Source of the DNA: Candida dubliniensis CD36
Lineage: Eukaryota > Ascomycota > Pichiomycetes > Serinales > Debaryomycetaceae
Length of the DNA stretch: 64,000 nt
Direction: 5' to 3'
Assembly: GCF_000026945.1 (NCBI RefSeq)
Contig: NC_012861.1
Span: forward strand, 806,001-870,000
The notes below the pieces were generated by a model. The model was given only the letters and a program-made list of their open reading frames with translations. It was not told the DNA's origin and did not search any database. Positions 1 through 9,460 of this stretch are shown piece by piece. How positions within the stretch are numbered: the first letter of the stretch is position 1; every line of letters begins with the position of its first letter. The position numbers and the translations under genes are program-made.

Positions 1-687
1 ACTCTCTTCTTCTTTTCGGTTCTCTTCTGCACTTTCGATATCCTTGTTGCCATCAGACTCCAATTCTGCTTGTATTTTATCATCTACTGGAGCAGCATTC
101 ACTCTATTGTCGTTATTTTGTTCCATAAAACTTGCATGGGTATCATCATCATATACTTGTACATTATGGAAAGTTTGTATAATGTATTTTGGTAATTTCA
201 ATTTTTCGTTTCCCTTTATTTTAACATCATTAACTGGATCGGCAACTGCAATATCTATAATGACTTCGTCAACAACATTTTCTTTATTCTTCTTTCCCGC
301 TGACAAGTACTTTTCAAACTCATCATGTTTTATTTTTTTATAATTTAAATATTGTCTTTTACTCCATGAAGATCCTAGACATATGTCTTTTTTTAATCGA
401 TACCATTGTGCTTTGTCACCCAATAATCCTTTGCTGACATCAGGTAGTCCGCATCTTTTATTATTGAAACCTAACTTGAAGCAATTGTTAAATGATATAT
501 CCACAATAAACAGATCCGAAGGTGGTTGGAAAAATAATGGTGCCGCAGTACCAAATATATCAAACGGAATATATTTATTGATCTCAATAATCTGATGTTT
601 GTTTGCAAGTAATAACAAAAAGAGAGAGACCGCTAAGAAAAATGCCAAATAAATTAGCAGTCGTAATAGTCTTTTAGGTAGTAACAT
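1..687 (-). CDS. unidentified single-pass membrane protein, 3' end cut by window edge
   Basis: An open frame runs from an ATG at 687 down to base 1 without a stop, so 229 codons are visible and the C-terminus is missing. The N-terminus has a few basic residues (MLLPKRLLRLL) followed by a strongly hydrophobic stretch at about residues 8-27, which predicts a signal anchor and a type II topology. A roughly 150-residue globular part with two close cysteines follows, then an acidic, lysine-rich tail. One CTG codon lies in the PPSD-FIVD stretch and would be serine in a CUG-clade yeast. I do not recognise the family. The secretory-pathway location is inferred only from the hydrophobic segment. Confidence 0.7.
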   Translation of the reverse strand, partial: MLLPKRLLRLLIYLAFFLAVSLFLLLLANKHQIIEINKYIPFDIFGTAAPLFFQPPSDLFIVDISFNNCFKLGFNNKRCGLPDVSKGLLGDKAQWYRLKKDICLGSSWSKRQYLNYKKIKHDEFEKYLSAGKKNKENVVDEVIIDIAVADPVNDVKIKGNEKLKLPKYIIQTFHNVQVYDDDTHASFMEQNNDNRVNAAPVDDKIQAELESDGNKDIESAEENRKEEES

Positions 688-1035
688 GAATGCTCAATTT
701 GTAATAGTGGCTTTGAATATGTACTTGAATACTAATAAGAAATTAAAAAGAAGGATTCTTGTTGGTAACAGAAAAGAATATTATTGAACATTTTCAATTC
801 TTTTTTTTTTTTTTTTTTTTTTTTTTCTTTCTGTTTTCAATTTTAATTCCCACACAATGAAGCTTTCTTACATTGATTTATAATGACACAAATGCGACAA
901 GACGTTTTCTCCTCCTCCAACCCAAAATATAACAATTACTCCTATGTATCTTCATAAACCTATTTAAAGCAATTGACAAAAACAAACAACTTCACTGGAA
1001 TCTAGATTCAATGGCCAAAAAAAGAGTAATTCTGT
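688..1035. other. intergenic, 348 bp
   Basis: This is the promoter side of the gene at 1-687 and the 3' side of the gene at 1036-1446. It contains a long T tract near 800-827 and no supported gene. Confidence 0.6.
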
Positions 1036-1446
1036 TTATTCGCTTTTTTTAACTCTTTCAGCCTCTAATTTGGCTTCTCTTTCTTTAGCCTCTGGTTCAA
1101 TATCAGGAAATGAATTTGGATCAATCTTTGGTTTATTGGTGTCGGGTTTTAAAATCTGTTGACTAAATTCTTTTAAATCTTCTTTTTGTTTTTGTTCGGG
1201 TTCAACATCGGGGAATTTGTTAGCACCAATATTTGCATGGTGATCAGCAGGGTGAACGACGGCGTGAGGTTTGTTAATTCTTGATATAGGAACCATTTTA
1301 TCCCCTAATTTAACATATAATTCCCCATCGATTTTCTCACCAGTTTCAAAACTATCTTCTTTCTTACCATCTGCAGACATGAATGAATATTTGTATATTA
1401 AAAGTAAACCAATGAATAATAAACAATTGAATAAGAATCTATTCAT
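1036..1446 (-). CDS. small hydrophilic protein with N-terminal signal or anchor segment
   Basis: A 136-residue frame starting at MNRFLFNC. An upstream in-frame start exists at 1554, but it would translate a poly(A) tract into a phenylalanine run, so the start at 1446 is preferred. Residues 1-22 are hydrophobic (signal peptide or anchor). The rest is charged and probably disordered. It contains two copies of a motif of the form N-x-FPD(V/I)EPE followed by K/E-rich sequence, an internal duplication. A second possible start is MSADGKK, which would give a soluble protein. In the recalled C. albicans gene order this position could be the stress-responsive gene ASR3, but that is memory only. No enzymatic motif is visible. 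Confidence 0.65.
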   Translation of the reverse strand: MNRFLFNCLLFIGLLLIYKYSFMSADGKKEDSFETGEKIDGELYVKLGDKMVPISRINKPHAVVHPADHHANIGANKFPDVEPEQKQKEDLKEFSQQILKPDTNKPKIDPNSFPDIEPEAKEREAKLEAERVKKSE

Positions 1447-1580
1447 TAAATCCTTAAAAAAAAAAAAAAATTGGTAGAAGGGGTATCTATAAGGAACTAA
1501 AAAAATTGAATGGCAAAAACTAAAACCATGCAGACTAGGTAATACAAATCTCACTCTTATTTATATATTGTTGCTGTGTT

Positions 1581-1611
<31 letters not shown>

Positions 1612-1836
1612 TTAAGTATTTGTTTATCTTGCTTTTTCGGTATCATGCGGAGAGAGAATATCGATTTTCTCGAACAAATAATCACGTGTTTTGCAGACAA
1701 CTGCTCCTATACTCAGATTTGAGCTCGCAAGAAGCCAAGAGCAAATTTTACTGTAAAACTCATAAACTGCTAGACTGTTTGAGTATATATTCGACGACGA
1801 CGACGACTGAAAGAATATGAAACCTATATTAATTGT
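1447..1836. other. intergenic, 390 bp
   Basis: Between COY1's 3' end and the small hydrophilic gene. It holds an A-rich 5' leader, a CA microsatellite (1581-1607) and a CACGTG E-box near 1683. No gene is supported. Confidence 0.6.
1581..1607. repeat. (CA)n microsatellite
   Basis: About 13 uninterrupted CA units in the promoter-proximal region of the 136-aa gene. Confidence 0.95.
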
Positions 1837-3921
1837 TTATAAGGGACTCGCTACTTTCCCAGACAGAACATCATTAACTACTTTGCTTGAAGCTATTCCA
1901 CCAGTACTCGTATTCTTTCCAACTTCTGGTATCAAGGTGGTCAGCAAATTCATGGCATAAATTGTCACAAACATAACAATAATATGTAGTCCCAAACAAT
2001 AAGCTAAAAATAACATACGTGTTGTTCTGGTGGTCAAAACTGCTCTTGTTATCGATATGAATAATCTTTCCAACGGAGATAATCTAGAATTTATTCTTTC
2101 CTGCTCCCTCATTCTAAACTGTTCAATTGGATGCAATTTTAACTCATAGCTTTGTTGATATGGATTACTCTCTAAATCAGTATTTGGTTTTGGGTTCAAG
2201 AATTTTCTTCCCGTTGATGTAGTAGTTATATTTCTTGTACCTGGTGTTTGGAATGATGCCAAATATCTTGTTCTTTCGTACAACTCTTCATTATCTTTTT
2301 TCAATGAATTGTTCTGTCTCTTTAATTCATTCACTAGGTTGAATTGTTTTCTGAGTTCTTCCTCTAACTCATTATTTTTTTCTCTGAATCTATCTCTTTG
2401 CTTGGTTATTATTGGTAAAATTGATGGTGAGTCTTCTGCGACAATCCCCAATCCACTACCAAAACTATTATTGCCTGGGTGACCGGAAATAATGCTTCCA
2501 CTTCTACCATTTGGTCTGGTCATTCTGGACATACCTGAAATTAAACTTGCATTATCATTGAACCTGTTGCTGCTAGCAACATCTTGAAGATTGGCCAAGT
2601 CATTTTCTAACTTTTCATTCAACTCTTTAAGTCTGTTAACCTCCGCTAAGGATGATTCCACTTGTGCTTCTAGGCTGACAATTTTTGAATTCAAATCATC
2701 ATGCTGGGCTCTATGATCTGCCAATTGTTGTGTAAGTGATTTGTTTCTTTCTATAAGTATCGAGTCCACTTTAGCATTTGCATTTCCAGTTTCATCGTCC
2801 TCATCTCCATGTCCAAACTCAATTTGTCTGAGTAATTGCAACTCGCCTTTAATCTCTTCATAGTCAGATGCTTTGTCCAATTGAAGTTTTAAATTCTTAA
2901 TTTCAAGTTCCATACTCGAGATATCGCGATTCAATGAATCTGTCTTCAACGCATGTTCTTTATCAGAATCTTGCAACTTTTTTCGAGTTTGGTTTAAATT
3001 GGCTACTAAAAGAACATTTTCACCTTCCAACTCAGACACCCTTTTGGAATAATCCTCTTTGATCAGTTTAATTTCAATATCATTTTGTGACTTTGATAAT
3101 TCACGCCTCAAGTCTTCATTTCTTTTCTCCAATTCAAATACTCTTTTCTTCGATGCCTCTGCATCTCTGGTTACAATTTCCAACTCTGCTAATGTAGAAG
3201 CTGAAACACCATCTCTTCCAGTTTGTTTGTTTTGGTTATCTAACTTCAACTCAGTTACCTCATTGGAAGTTCGTAATTCTTCAATTTGTCTTTGTGCTAT
3301 CTTGATTTGATCTTTCAAATGGTTTTCCTTTTCCAACCAATTAGATTCTTTTTCATCTATTATTGACTTGAATTCATCTTCTTTAGCATTTAATTTCAAA
3401 CTCAATAATTCTGCTGCCTTTTGTTCATTCTGCAATAATCTTTGTTTCAAGTTGTCATAATCGGCACGTTTTGCCAACTCATCAGTCAACCTATCGACTT
3501 CTTTTCTCAACGATAAGGTTTCTTTTGATTCAATTACTGAGTCTAAAGACATTTCGAGTAATGGACGTGGATCAGGTGCTTCGGCCAAGCTTCTATAAAT
3601 TCCAAAGAAATAACTCTCAACCATTTTGTTCTTAGTGGTCAAATTATCAATTTCATTTTGATACAACTTCAATAACGATTTGAATTGATTCAATTTCTCA
3701 GAATCTTCCAACTTTTTGAATTCTTTTGTTTTTGAGGCTAAGTTCTTTCTGCTTAACAAAGAAGCCTTTTGATCCTCTTTCAACTCTATTCCTTGTTCAT
3801 CTAATTTCTTTTGCAATGATGGCAAGTCAATTTCTATCCAAGTCTGCAATGCATTACCAAATACATGGGAGGACGTATCTCCTCCCTCCATTTTCTTTGA
3901 TTTCGCCTCTGTGTTTGACAT
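1837..3921 (-). CDS. COY1: Golgi golgin COY1 (CASP homologue)
   Basis: A 694-residue protein whose two ends match the CASP/Coy1 family: near the N-terminus the conserved W-x-EIDLPSLQKKLDEQ segment, and at the C-terminus LSPLERLFISITRAVL followed by one transmembrane helix at about residues 636-660. Between them lies almost continuous coiled coil (about 70-600) with a Ser/Gly-rich break near 475-510. Family members are tail-anchored Golgi proteins that tether vesicles in retrograde intra-Golgi transport; the long cytoplasmic coiled coil is the tether. The length fits the yeast family. The ATG at 3921 is the first in frame. The gene is transcribed in the same direction as RPL21, about 400 bp downstream of it. 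Confidence 0.93.
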   Translation of the reverse strand: MSNTEAKSKKMEGGDTSSHVFGNALQTWIEIDLPSLQKKLDEQGIELKEDQKASLLSRKNLASKTKEFKKLEDSEKLNQFKSLLKLYQNEIDNLTTKNKMVESYFFGIYRSLAEAPDPRPLLEMSLDSVIESKETLSLRKEVDRLTDELAKRADYDNLKQRLLQNEQKAAELLSLKLNAKEDEFKSIIDEKESNWLEKENHLKDQIKIAQRQIEELRTSNEVTELKLDNQNKQTGRDGVSASTLAELEIVTRDAEASKKRVFELEKRNEDLRRELSKSQNDIEIKLIKEDYSKRVSELEGENVLLVANLNQTRKKLQDSDKEHALKTDSLNRDISSMELEIKNLKLQLDKASDYEEIKGELQLLRQIEFGHGDEDDETGNANAKVDSILIERNKSLTQQLADHRAQHDDLNSKIVSLEAQVESSLAEVNRLKELNEKLENDLANLQDVASSNRFNDNASLISGMSRMTRPNGRSGSIISGHPGNNSFGSGLGIVAEDSPSILPIITKQRDRFREKNNELEEELRKQFNLVNELKRQNNSLKKDNEELYERTRYLASFQTPGTRNITTTSTGRKFLNPKPNTDLESNPYQQSYELKLHPIEQFRMREQERINSRLSPLERLFISITRAVLTTRTTRMLFLAYCLGLHIIVMFVTIYAMNLLTTLIPEVGKNTSTGGIASSKVVNDVLSGKVASPL

Positions 3922-4325
3922 GGAAAATGTGGATGTGTGAAAACGTTATATGTGTGTATAATAAATGGAATAAAAGAAGTAGTTGTGTTTTTCTAGATTT
4001 TTTTTTTGCTCAAGAATAATAAGATAATTAAATGTGTATATATATAGAGTGTGTTGTGTGTACAGTGTTGTTGTTGTTGTTGTTATTCTTGTTGCTTATG
4101 GACGCGAATTATCGAACAACTCATACGATACAACTCATTGTTTCTGATTCACTTGTTTACCAGCAATACAAGTAAACTCCATTGTCACTAGAAATATAAA
4201 CAGATATAGCACAGAAGATTCACAAAACTCATCTACATTTTCGTTTTTCTTGTTTACTTTTTTGACTTTATGTGAATTAATTTATACGTAATAATATAAA
4301 CACTAATAAACAGGGGATGGTTGGT
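3922..4325. other. intergenic, 404 bp (COY1 promoter, RPL21 3' UTR)
   Basis: Contains a GTT trinucleotide run near 4066-4087 and AT-rich sequence. No gene or RNA is recognised. Confidence 0.6.
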
Positions 4326-5122
4326 TTAAATGAAAGTTTCGTAAGCGACTGGAGCCAAAGTTTGAGGAACGTTACCTTCGGTAGAGATGATTCTTGAACC
4401 TCTTGGCTTGGCAGCTTGTCTCTTCAAGTAAACGGTTTCACCGTTAGCTTTAGCTTCTCTCTTTTTAGCAGCGTTAGATTTAACTCTGTTCAAGAATTCT
4501 TGACGACAAGCAGAGTGTTTAACGTGTTCAACTCTCAAGTTAACTCTCTTTTCAATGTATCTGTTTCCAACAACTTTGTTAATGATAACACCAACGGAGG
4601 ATTTGGTAACGTTGTAAACAATACCAGTCTTACCGTGGTAGTATTTGTGTGGCATACCTTTTTGGATAGAACCATTGGCTTTGATATCAACAATGTCACC
4701 AACTTTGTAAACCTTCAAGTAAGTAGACAATGGAATAGTACCATGTTTTTTGAAGTCACGTTGGAAAGCGTAACGAGTACCTGATCTGTAACCACGACTA
4801 TAATAATATTAATGTTAGTATAACCATCTAGATATGTACAATGTGACTGAATAAAAAAATAGACAGTGATGTTCCTTTCTTATAGTTGATGCTCTTTCTG
4901 ATTAATTAAATTTTCTTATTTCATTGTGGAGCAGGTTGATTGAAAACTTGGTTGAATATTCTCTGATGAAGTATTTCTTTTCAATGTAAAAGTTTAAGCT
5001 GAGTTCATAATCTCTCCAGTTTGCATAATCTCCAATCTCTTGTCTTTTTGAACACATTCTATCGTTTAATGTCACATTCCCATTATATATCTTATTCCAT
5101 TTATCACATACGATTTACCCAT
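4326..5122 (-). CDS. RPL21A: 60S ribosomal protein eL21, spliced
   Basis: Two exons. Exon 1 is 11 nt (5112-5122, MGKS), followed by GTATGT. The intron is 4798-5111 (314 nt) with the perfect branch site TACTAAC (complement of 4814-4820) and a TAG acceptor. Exon 2 is 4326-4797 and continues RGYRSGTRYAFQRDF into the conserved eL21 body (YKVGDIVDI, KGMPHKYYHGKTG, RVEHVKHSACRQEF). The product is 160 aa, the usual family length. eL21 is a structural protein of the large ribosomal subunit. The promoter carries a perfect Tbf1-type palindrome at 5349-5366, consistent with ribosomal-protein control in Candida. RPS9 lies upstream in the same orientation. I see no snoRNA box pair in the intron. Confidence 0.96.
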
Positions 5123-5625
5123 TTTTGATGTATATGTTGGTGAACTATTATCAAGAAAGGATTGTTAAAAACGAAAATTTGAAAAAATTTAATTTTGTTT
5201 AGTGCGAGAGAGTGTCTCCAGTATTGGAACAGTAAATTCGCACTGTGTTAATGGCTCTCATACAATTTTTTTTTTTTTCGCTGTGTCTGTATTACTGGGA
5301 GGTGTGCAAAAAAGGAGAAAAAATAAACTATATGGTTGTGTATATAACTTAGGGCTATAGCCCTAAACCCAAATTGTAAACTTTTTTTTATTGTTTGCAA
5401 CCACCGCTTATACCAGACATAAAGTGAGCAGCAGCACATTGAAAGACATACGTTTATTGGTTGTTAACGTAGAATGTCTTAACCAGCGAAATACAGAAGT
5501 CCCTGGTAAACTCTACATTGTTGCAATATTATTATTGGAAAGTTTTAAACCAATTTGTTGATATTAAAAGAAAAGTTTTATTTATGTGTATATAAATTAC
5601 AGGTTGTTTTTGAATGCTAATGCAT
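5123..5625. other. intergenic, 503 bp (RPL21 promoter, RPS9 3' UTR)
   Basis: Holds the Tbf1-type palindrome described separately and a poly(T) tract near 5268-5279. No gene is supported. Confidence 0.7.
5349..5366. promoter_or_regulatory. Tbf1-type palindromic element of RPL21
   Basis: A perfect 18-bp palindrome, TTAGGGCTATAGCCCTAA, with 226 bp between it and the RPL21 ATG. Two inverted telomere-like TTAGGG half sites match the motif reported for Tbf1 at C. albicans ribosomal-protein promoters. Confidence 0.85.
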
Positions 5626-6679
5626 TTATTCTTCTTCTTCTTCAGCACCTTCTTCACCACCTTTACCTTGGTTCTTTCTCTTAACTCTACCGGCTCTACC
5701 ACCACCGTATGGAGAGTTATGGGCAAAGTCAATGTGTTTTTGAGAGTCCAATCTGACAGTGAATGATGGAATGTTGACAATTTGTTTACCAACAGCAATG
5801 TGTCTTTGGGTGATCAAAACTCTGGCGTGGTGGATAGATCTAGCTAAACCTAATTTGAAAACTTGGGTTTGTAATCTTCTTTCCAAGAAATCTTCTGGTT
5901 TCAAAGCCAAGACATAATCCAATTTCATTTTGTCTTCAGACAAGACACCAATTCTGACTAATCTTCTAATCAAAGCATTACCTTCGAATAATCTTTTTGG
6001 GTCTTTTTCATCTCTGGTTAACAAATCACGAGCAGCTCTTCTGATTTTAGACAATTGGAAACCAATTCTGTAGATTTCTCTCTTGTTTTTTAAACCGTAT
6101 TCACCGGCCAATTTCAATTCAGCATCTAAACGAGCTGATTCATATGGTCTCTTTGGGACAGAGTAAGTCTTGGAGTAAGTTCTTGGAGCACCTAAAGAAA
6201 CAAATGTTAGAATGTTATTCACAAAACAAAAAAAAAAAATCGTCAGAGTAAACTACGGGTCCTCTACAACACAATTTCAATTTAGATGCCAATGCAATTA
6301 AGAAACTTATTCTTTCATTATAACAGTTTTATCAATAGTCTCATTCTAGTTGTAGGTATATGGACATGCTTGAATGCAAGCTTCCGGTATATACAAACAG
6401 ATAAAAAAAAGAAACATTATTGAACCCCTGTTTGGGGGAGTTTGCATAATGTTATTTTAATTATTTGTAACTGAAGTGTCGGGAGTTCAGTTACTGAATT
6501 AAATGTAAGAAAAGTTTCTTGTTTTTGCAAAAGCATTCTTTGAAAGTGTCAAAGAAAATTGGAGGACCCGAACCTCAACGACCAGGAAGCACTCGAAAGT
6601 TCTGAAATCGTTAAAAGTATTTCATTAGTTTAACTTCAACATTAGTATCAATGATGATAGTAAAGCACATACGTGGCAT
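5626..6679 (-). CDS. RPS9B: 40S ribosomal protein uS4 (Rps9), spliced
   Basis: Two exons. Exon 1 is only 7 nt (6673-6679, ATGCCAC) followed by GTATGT. The intron is 6192-6672 (481 nt). Exon 2 is 5626-6191. The joined N-terminus is [20 protein letters not shown], the conserved uS4 start, and the product is 190 aa. The S4 RNA-binding domain is visible around residues 105-170 ([27 protein letters not shown]), with a Gly/Lys/Glu tail. uS4 is a primary 18S rRNA-binding protein of the small subunit. In S. cerevisiae, RPS9 introns take part in splicing autoregulation by Rps9; the long intron here could do the same (inference). The promoter is shared divergently with DPH6 (298 bp), and no perfect Tbf1 palindrome is seen there. 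Confidence 0.96.
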
Positions 6680-6977
6680 GGTGTCTGATGAATCTGTTGC
6701 TTAACAAAAAAAAAAATAAAAAGAAGAAAAAGAGGAGTGTAAAATCTATAACCAATTGAAAATTTTTTTTTTTGCTTTTCTATTCAATAATCTTGAGAAG
6801 ACAAAAAAAATCAGATTATTCAAGGACGTGCGCACTTGAGAAAAACAAATTTTTCAATTCCTTAGCACCTATATACAGGCAATAACAAAAGTTTCCCTAC
6901 TGTGGTGCTCATTGATCTCAAATGGTTGAGGTTGTAGGATTTGAGACAACTGACCAATAAATTAGCACAAGCCAATA

Positions 6978-8861
6978 ATGAAATTCATTGGGCTCATATC
7001 CGGTGGTAAAGATTCCTTTTTCAATATACATCACTGTATTTCACAAGGTCATGAGTTGGTAGCATTGGGAAATTTGTATCCTGAGAAATCCGATGAGATA
7101 GATTCATTTATGTTTCAGACTGTGGGGCATGATGTAATTGACTATTATAGCCAATGTCTCGACGTCCCACTTTATAGACAGCCAATACTTGGAAAGTCAG
7201 CAAATCAACATTTGGAATATCTGGTGACAGAAAATGATGAAATTGAAGACTTATATAAACTACTATCTAAGATAGTGGATGCTCATCCTGATGCGGAAGG
7301 AGTAAGCTGCGGGGCAATTCTATCTCATTATCAAAGAACACGAGTTGAAAATGTTTGTGACAGGTTGGGCTTGACTTCATTGACTTACTTATGGCAAAGG
7401 AACCAATACGACTTAATGAAAGAAATGTGTGAAAGTGGGTTAGATGCAAGGATTATTAAGGTTGCAGCAATTGGACTTACAAAGAATCATTTAGGCAAGA
7501 GTATATCTGAATTATTCCCGACTTTGATCAAATTAAATCAAATGTACGAGGTTCATATTTGTGGCGAAGGTGGGGAGTTTGAAACAATTGTATTAGATTG
7601 TCCGTTTTTCAAAAAGAAGAAACTTGTTATCACCCAGCAAGATATAGTCGAACATAGTAGTGATGTATTTTACTTGAGGATAAAAGTTGAATTGGCCGAT
7701 AAAGATGACACATTTGAATTCAAACCACTCGAAAGTTTGCCTTTATTGGAAGAAGAATTTGAAGATATTGCAAATTCATGTCCAAAGGCTGATATAGGTT
7801 TGGCTGGATTACTGATTGATAGCAAAAGAATTGTACCAAAGATGGAATTTACATCTACGATGAGTACACTTTATATCTCCAACTTGACATCATTGAAATC
7901 AACTATTGAGGATCAAACAGAAGATATATTTCAACAATTGGATAAGCTTCTTGGTGAACACAATTTGACAGTTAATGATATACAGCATATAACATTATTA
8001 TTATCAGACATGTCTAACTTTGCAAAAGTTAATAAGCTTTATGGGGCTGTGTTTAAGGATATATATCTACCACCATCCAGAATTTGTATTGAAACAGATG
8101 TCGAGTCAATTCAATTATCCTGTATTGTTCTCAAACAAATACAACCAAAAACAGGAATTCATATTCGTTCAAGATCGTATTGGGGTCCACAAAACATAGG
8201 CCCATACTCACAGAGCATTGTCAATACTCAGCCATCTTATAAGACTGCAACGTTATCGGGACAAATACCTTTAATCCCTGCAACAATGAATATATCAGAT
8301 AAGTCAATAGTATTTGACTCAGCATTATCATTACAGCATTTAGTGCGAGTAAAGAATTTGGTTAATGTGAAACAGTTTGCTCTGATTGTATGTTTTATTT
8401 CGGATGAATCATATGTCCCAATTGTCAGATCGTGCTGGGATGATTTGGAGAATAAAGGTAATTTAGTGATTGTTACTGTTCGAGGATTACCTCGTGGAGC
8501 TAAAGTGGAATGGGGAGGTTTAAGCCTTGAAAATATTACTGACCTATATGATGACTATTGTAGTGATTCCGAAAGTGAAGCCTGTGATGTTCAGGTTTCT
8601 CAATTCGAAAAATTTGATGAATCTTGCATTGTTCAAGTGGGAAAGAAAGGTGATTTTTCAGTGATTACATTATTCACATCAGATTCAGATGTGGTAAAGA
8701 GCTTGTCTACATTTAAAGGTTATCGACAACTCATTTGTCATCCCAAGGATTATATTGATTCCAGGGGTGATTACTTACCGGTGAAAACTGTTTTTGACCA
8801 CAAAGGGAAGAATCATAAATATGCAGTGATTTTGAAAATAGAGACAGATAGAATCAGTTAA
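6978..8861 (+). CDS. DPH6: diphthine-ammonia ligase Dph6
   Basis: A 627-residue protein of the yeast Dph6 (YLR143W) type. Residues 1-230 form an ATP-pyrophosphatase domain with the PP-loop SGGKDS at residues 8-13 and the family motif GEGGEFET near 195. The C-terminal two thirds contain RidA/YjgF-like segments (about 290-400 and 405-520). The enzyme amidates diphthine to diphthamide on the modified histidine of elongation factor 2, the last step of the pathway, in the cytosol. Length and two-part architecture fit the fungal family. It is transcribed divergently from RPS9 and convergently with INO4. The ATG at 6978 starts directly at the conserved MKFIGLISGGKDS. Confidence 0.94.
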   Translation: MKFIGLISGGKDSFFNIHHCISQGHELVALGNLYPEKSDEIDSFMFQTVGHDVIDYYSQCLDVPLYRQPILGKSANQHLEYLVTENDEIEDLYKLLSKIVDAHPDAEGVSCGAILSHYQRTRVENVCDRLGLTSLTYLWQRNQYDLMKEMCESGLDARIIKVAAIGLTKNHLGKSISELFPTLIKLNQMYEVHICGEGGEFETIVLDCPFFKKKKLVITQQDIVEHSSDVFYLRIKVELADKDDTFEFKPLESLPLLEEEFEDIANSCPKADIGLAGLLIDSKRIVPKMEFTSTMSTLYISNLTSLKSTIEDQTEDIFQQLDKLLGEHNLTVNDIQHITLLLSDMSNFAKVNKLYGAVFKDIYLPPSRICIETDVESIQLSCIVLKQIQPKTGIHIRSRSYWGPQNIGPYSQSIVNTQPSYKTATLSGQIPLIPATMNISDKSIVFDSALSLQHLVRVKNLVNVKQFALIVCFISDESYVPIVRSCWDDLENKGNLVIVTVRGLPRGAKVEWGGLSLENITDLYDDYCSDSESEACDVQVSQFEKFDESCIVQVGKKGDFSVITLFTSDSDVVKSLSTFKGYRQLICHPKDYIDSRGDYLPVKTVFDHKGKNHKYAVILKIETDRIS

Positions 8862-8986
8862 TAAATAAAGCAAATAATCGTATAATAATGTATTCATCAG
8901 TGCATTGCTATTATACAACATCTTTAAATGTGTATCTACCTTGTCTATTTCTTGATAACATCAAATCGTTAACATTGTTTATTTGG

Positions 8987-9460
8987 TTATTTTGCGATAT
9001 CGCTTCCATCGTTCTTTGGTCCTGAATATATCAAATTAGGTGGTATGCTTATACCTTTCTGACGACATGCTTCAATCAATTTAATGTTCTCATCTCTCAA
9101 ATAATCAATATAGTCGGCACTTTTGGTTAATATATTTAATTCCGACCGATTTTCCAGCTCATTTAGATTAGGAGTTAACGATACTATTTTATCGAATTCT
9201 GCACGGATATTCTCCCTCCTTTTCTGTTCTGAAGCAATATGATGGGCCTAAATATGACAATTGTTAGTAACAAAACAAAGCAAAACATATCATAGAGACA
9301 AAACTAATCAGCTTGGCCGTGTACATACTTTCTTTTGCTCATCTGATAAAACAGATGACTTTGTCTTTTTCCTACCTTGCTTGCCAGATCCTGTTTCATT
9401 TGAAGTTGTATTTTGTTCAGGTATTGTTGTTGTATCTGGTGAACTGCTATGAGATGACAT
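8987..9460 (-). CDS. INO4: bHLH transcription factor Ino4, spliced
   Basis: Assembled from two exons: 9329-9460 (44 codons, Ser/Thr-rich start) and 8987-9247. The 81-nt intron (9248-9328) has GTATGT, TACTAAC and TAG. The product is 130 aa. The bHLH spans the junction: basic region HHIASEQKRRENIRAEF at 46-62, helix 1 ending in IVSLTPNL, a short loop, then helix 2 starting at NRSELNILTKSADYIDYL. This matches Ino4, the partner of Ino2 at E-box-like elements. In S. cerevisiae the pair drives phospholipid genes; in C. albicans Ino2/Ino4 have been linked to ribosomal-protein gene expression. A CTG codon in the loop would be serine. It is convergent with DPH6 (125 bp between stops). Confidence 0.9.

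Noticed and set aside
44..343. 99-codon plus-strand frame at the left edge
   Set aside because: It is the antisense shadow of the clear minus-strand frame 1-687.
4798..5111. snoRNA inside the RPL21 intron (and those of RPS9 and RPL36)
   Set aside because: No correctly oriented pair of C (RTGATGA) and D (CTGA) boxes with a terminal stem was found; TGATGA-like strings lie on the wrong strand or lack partners.
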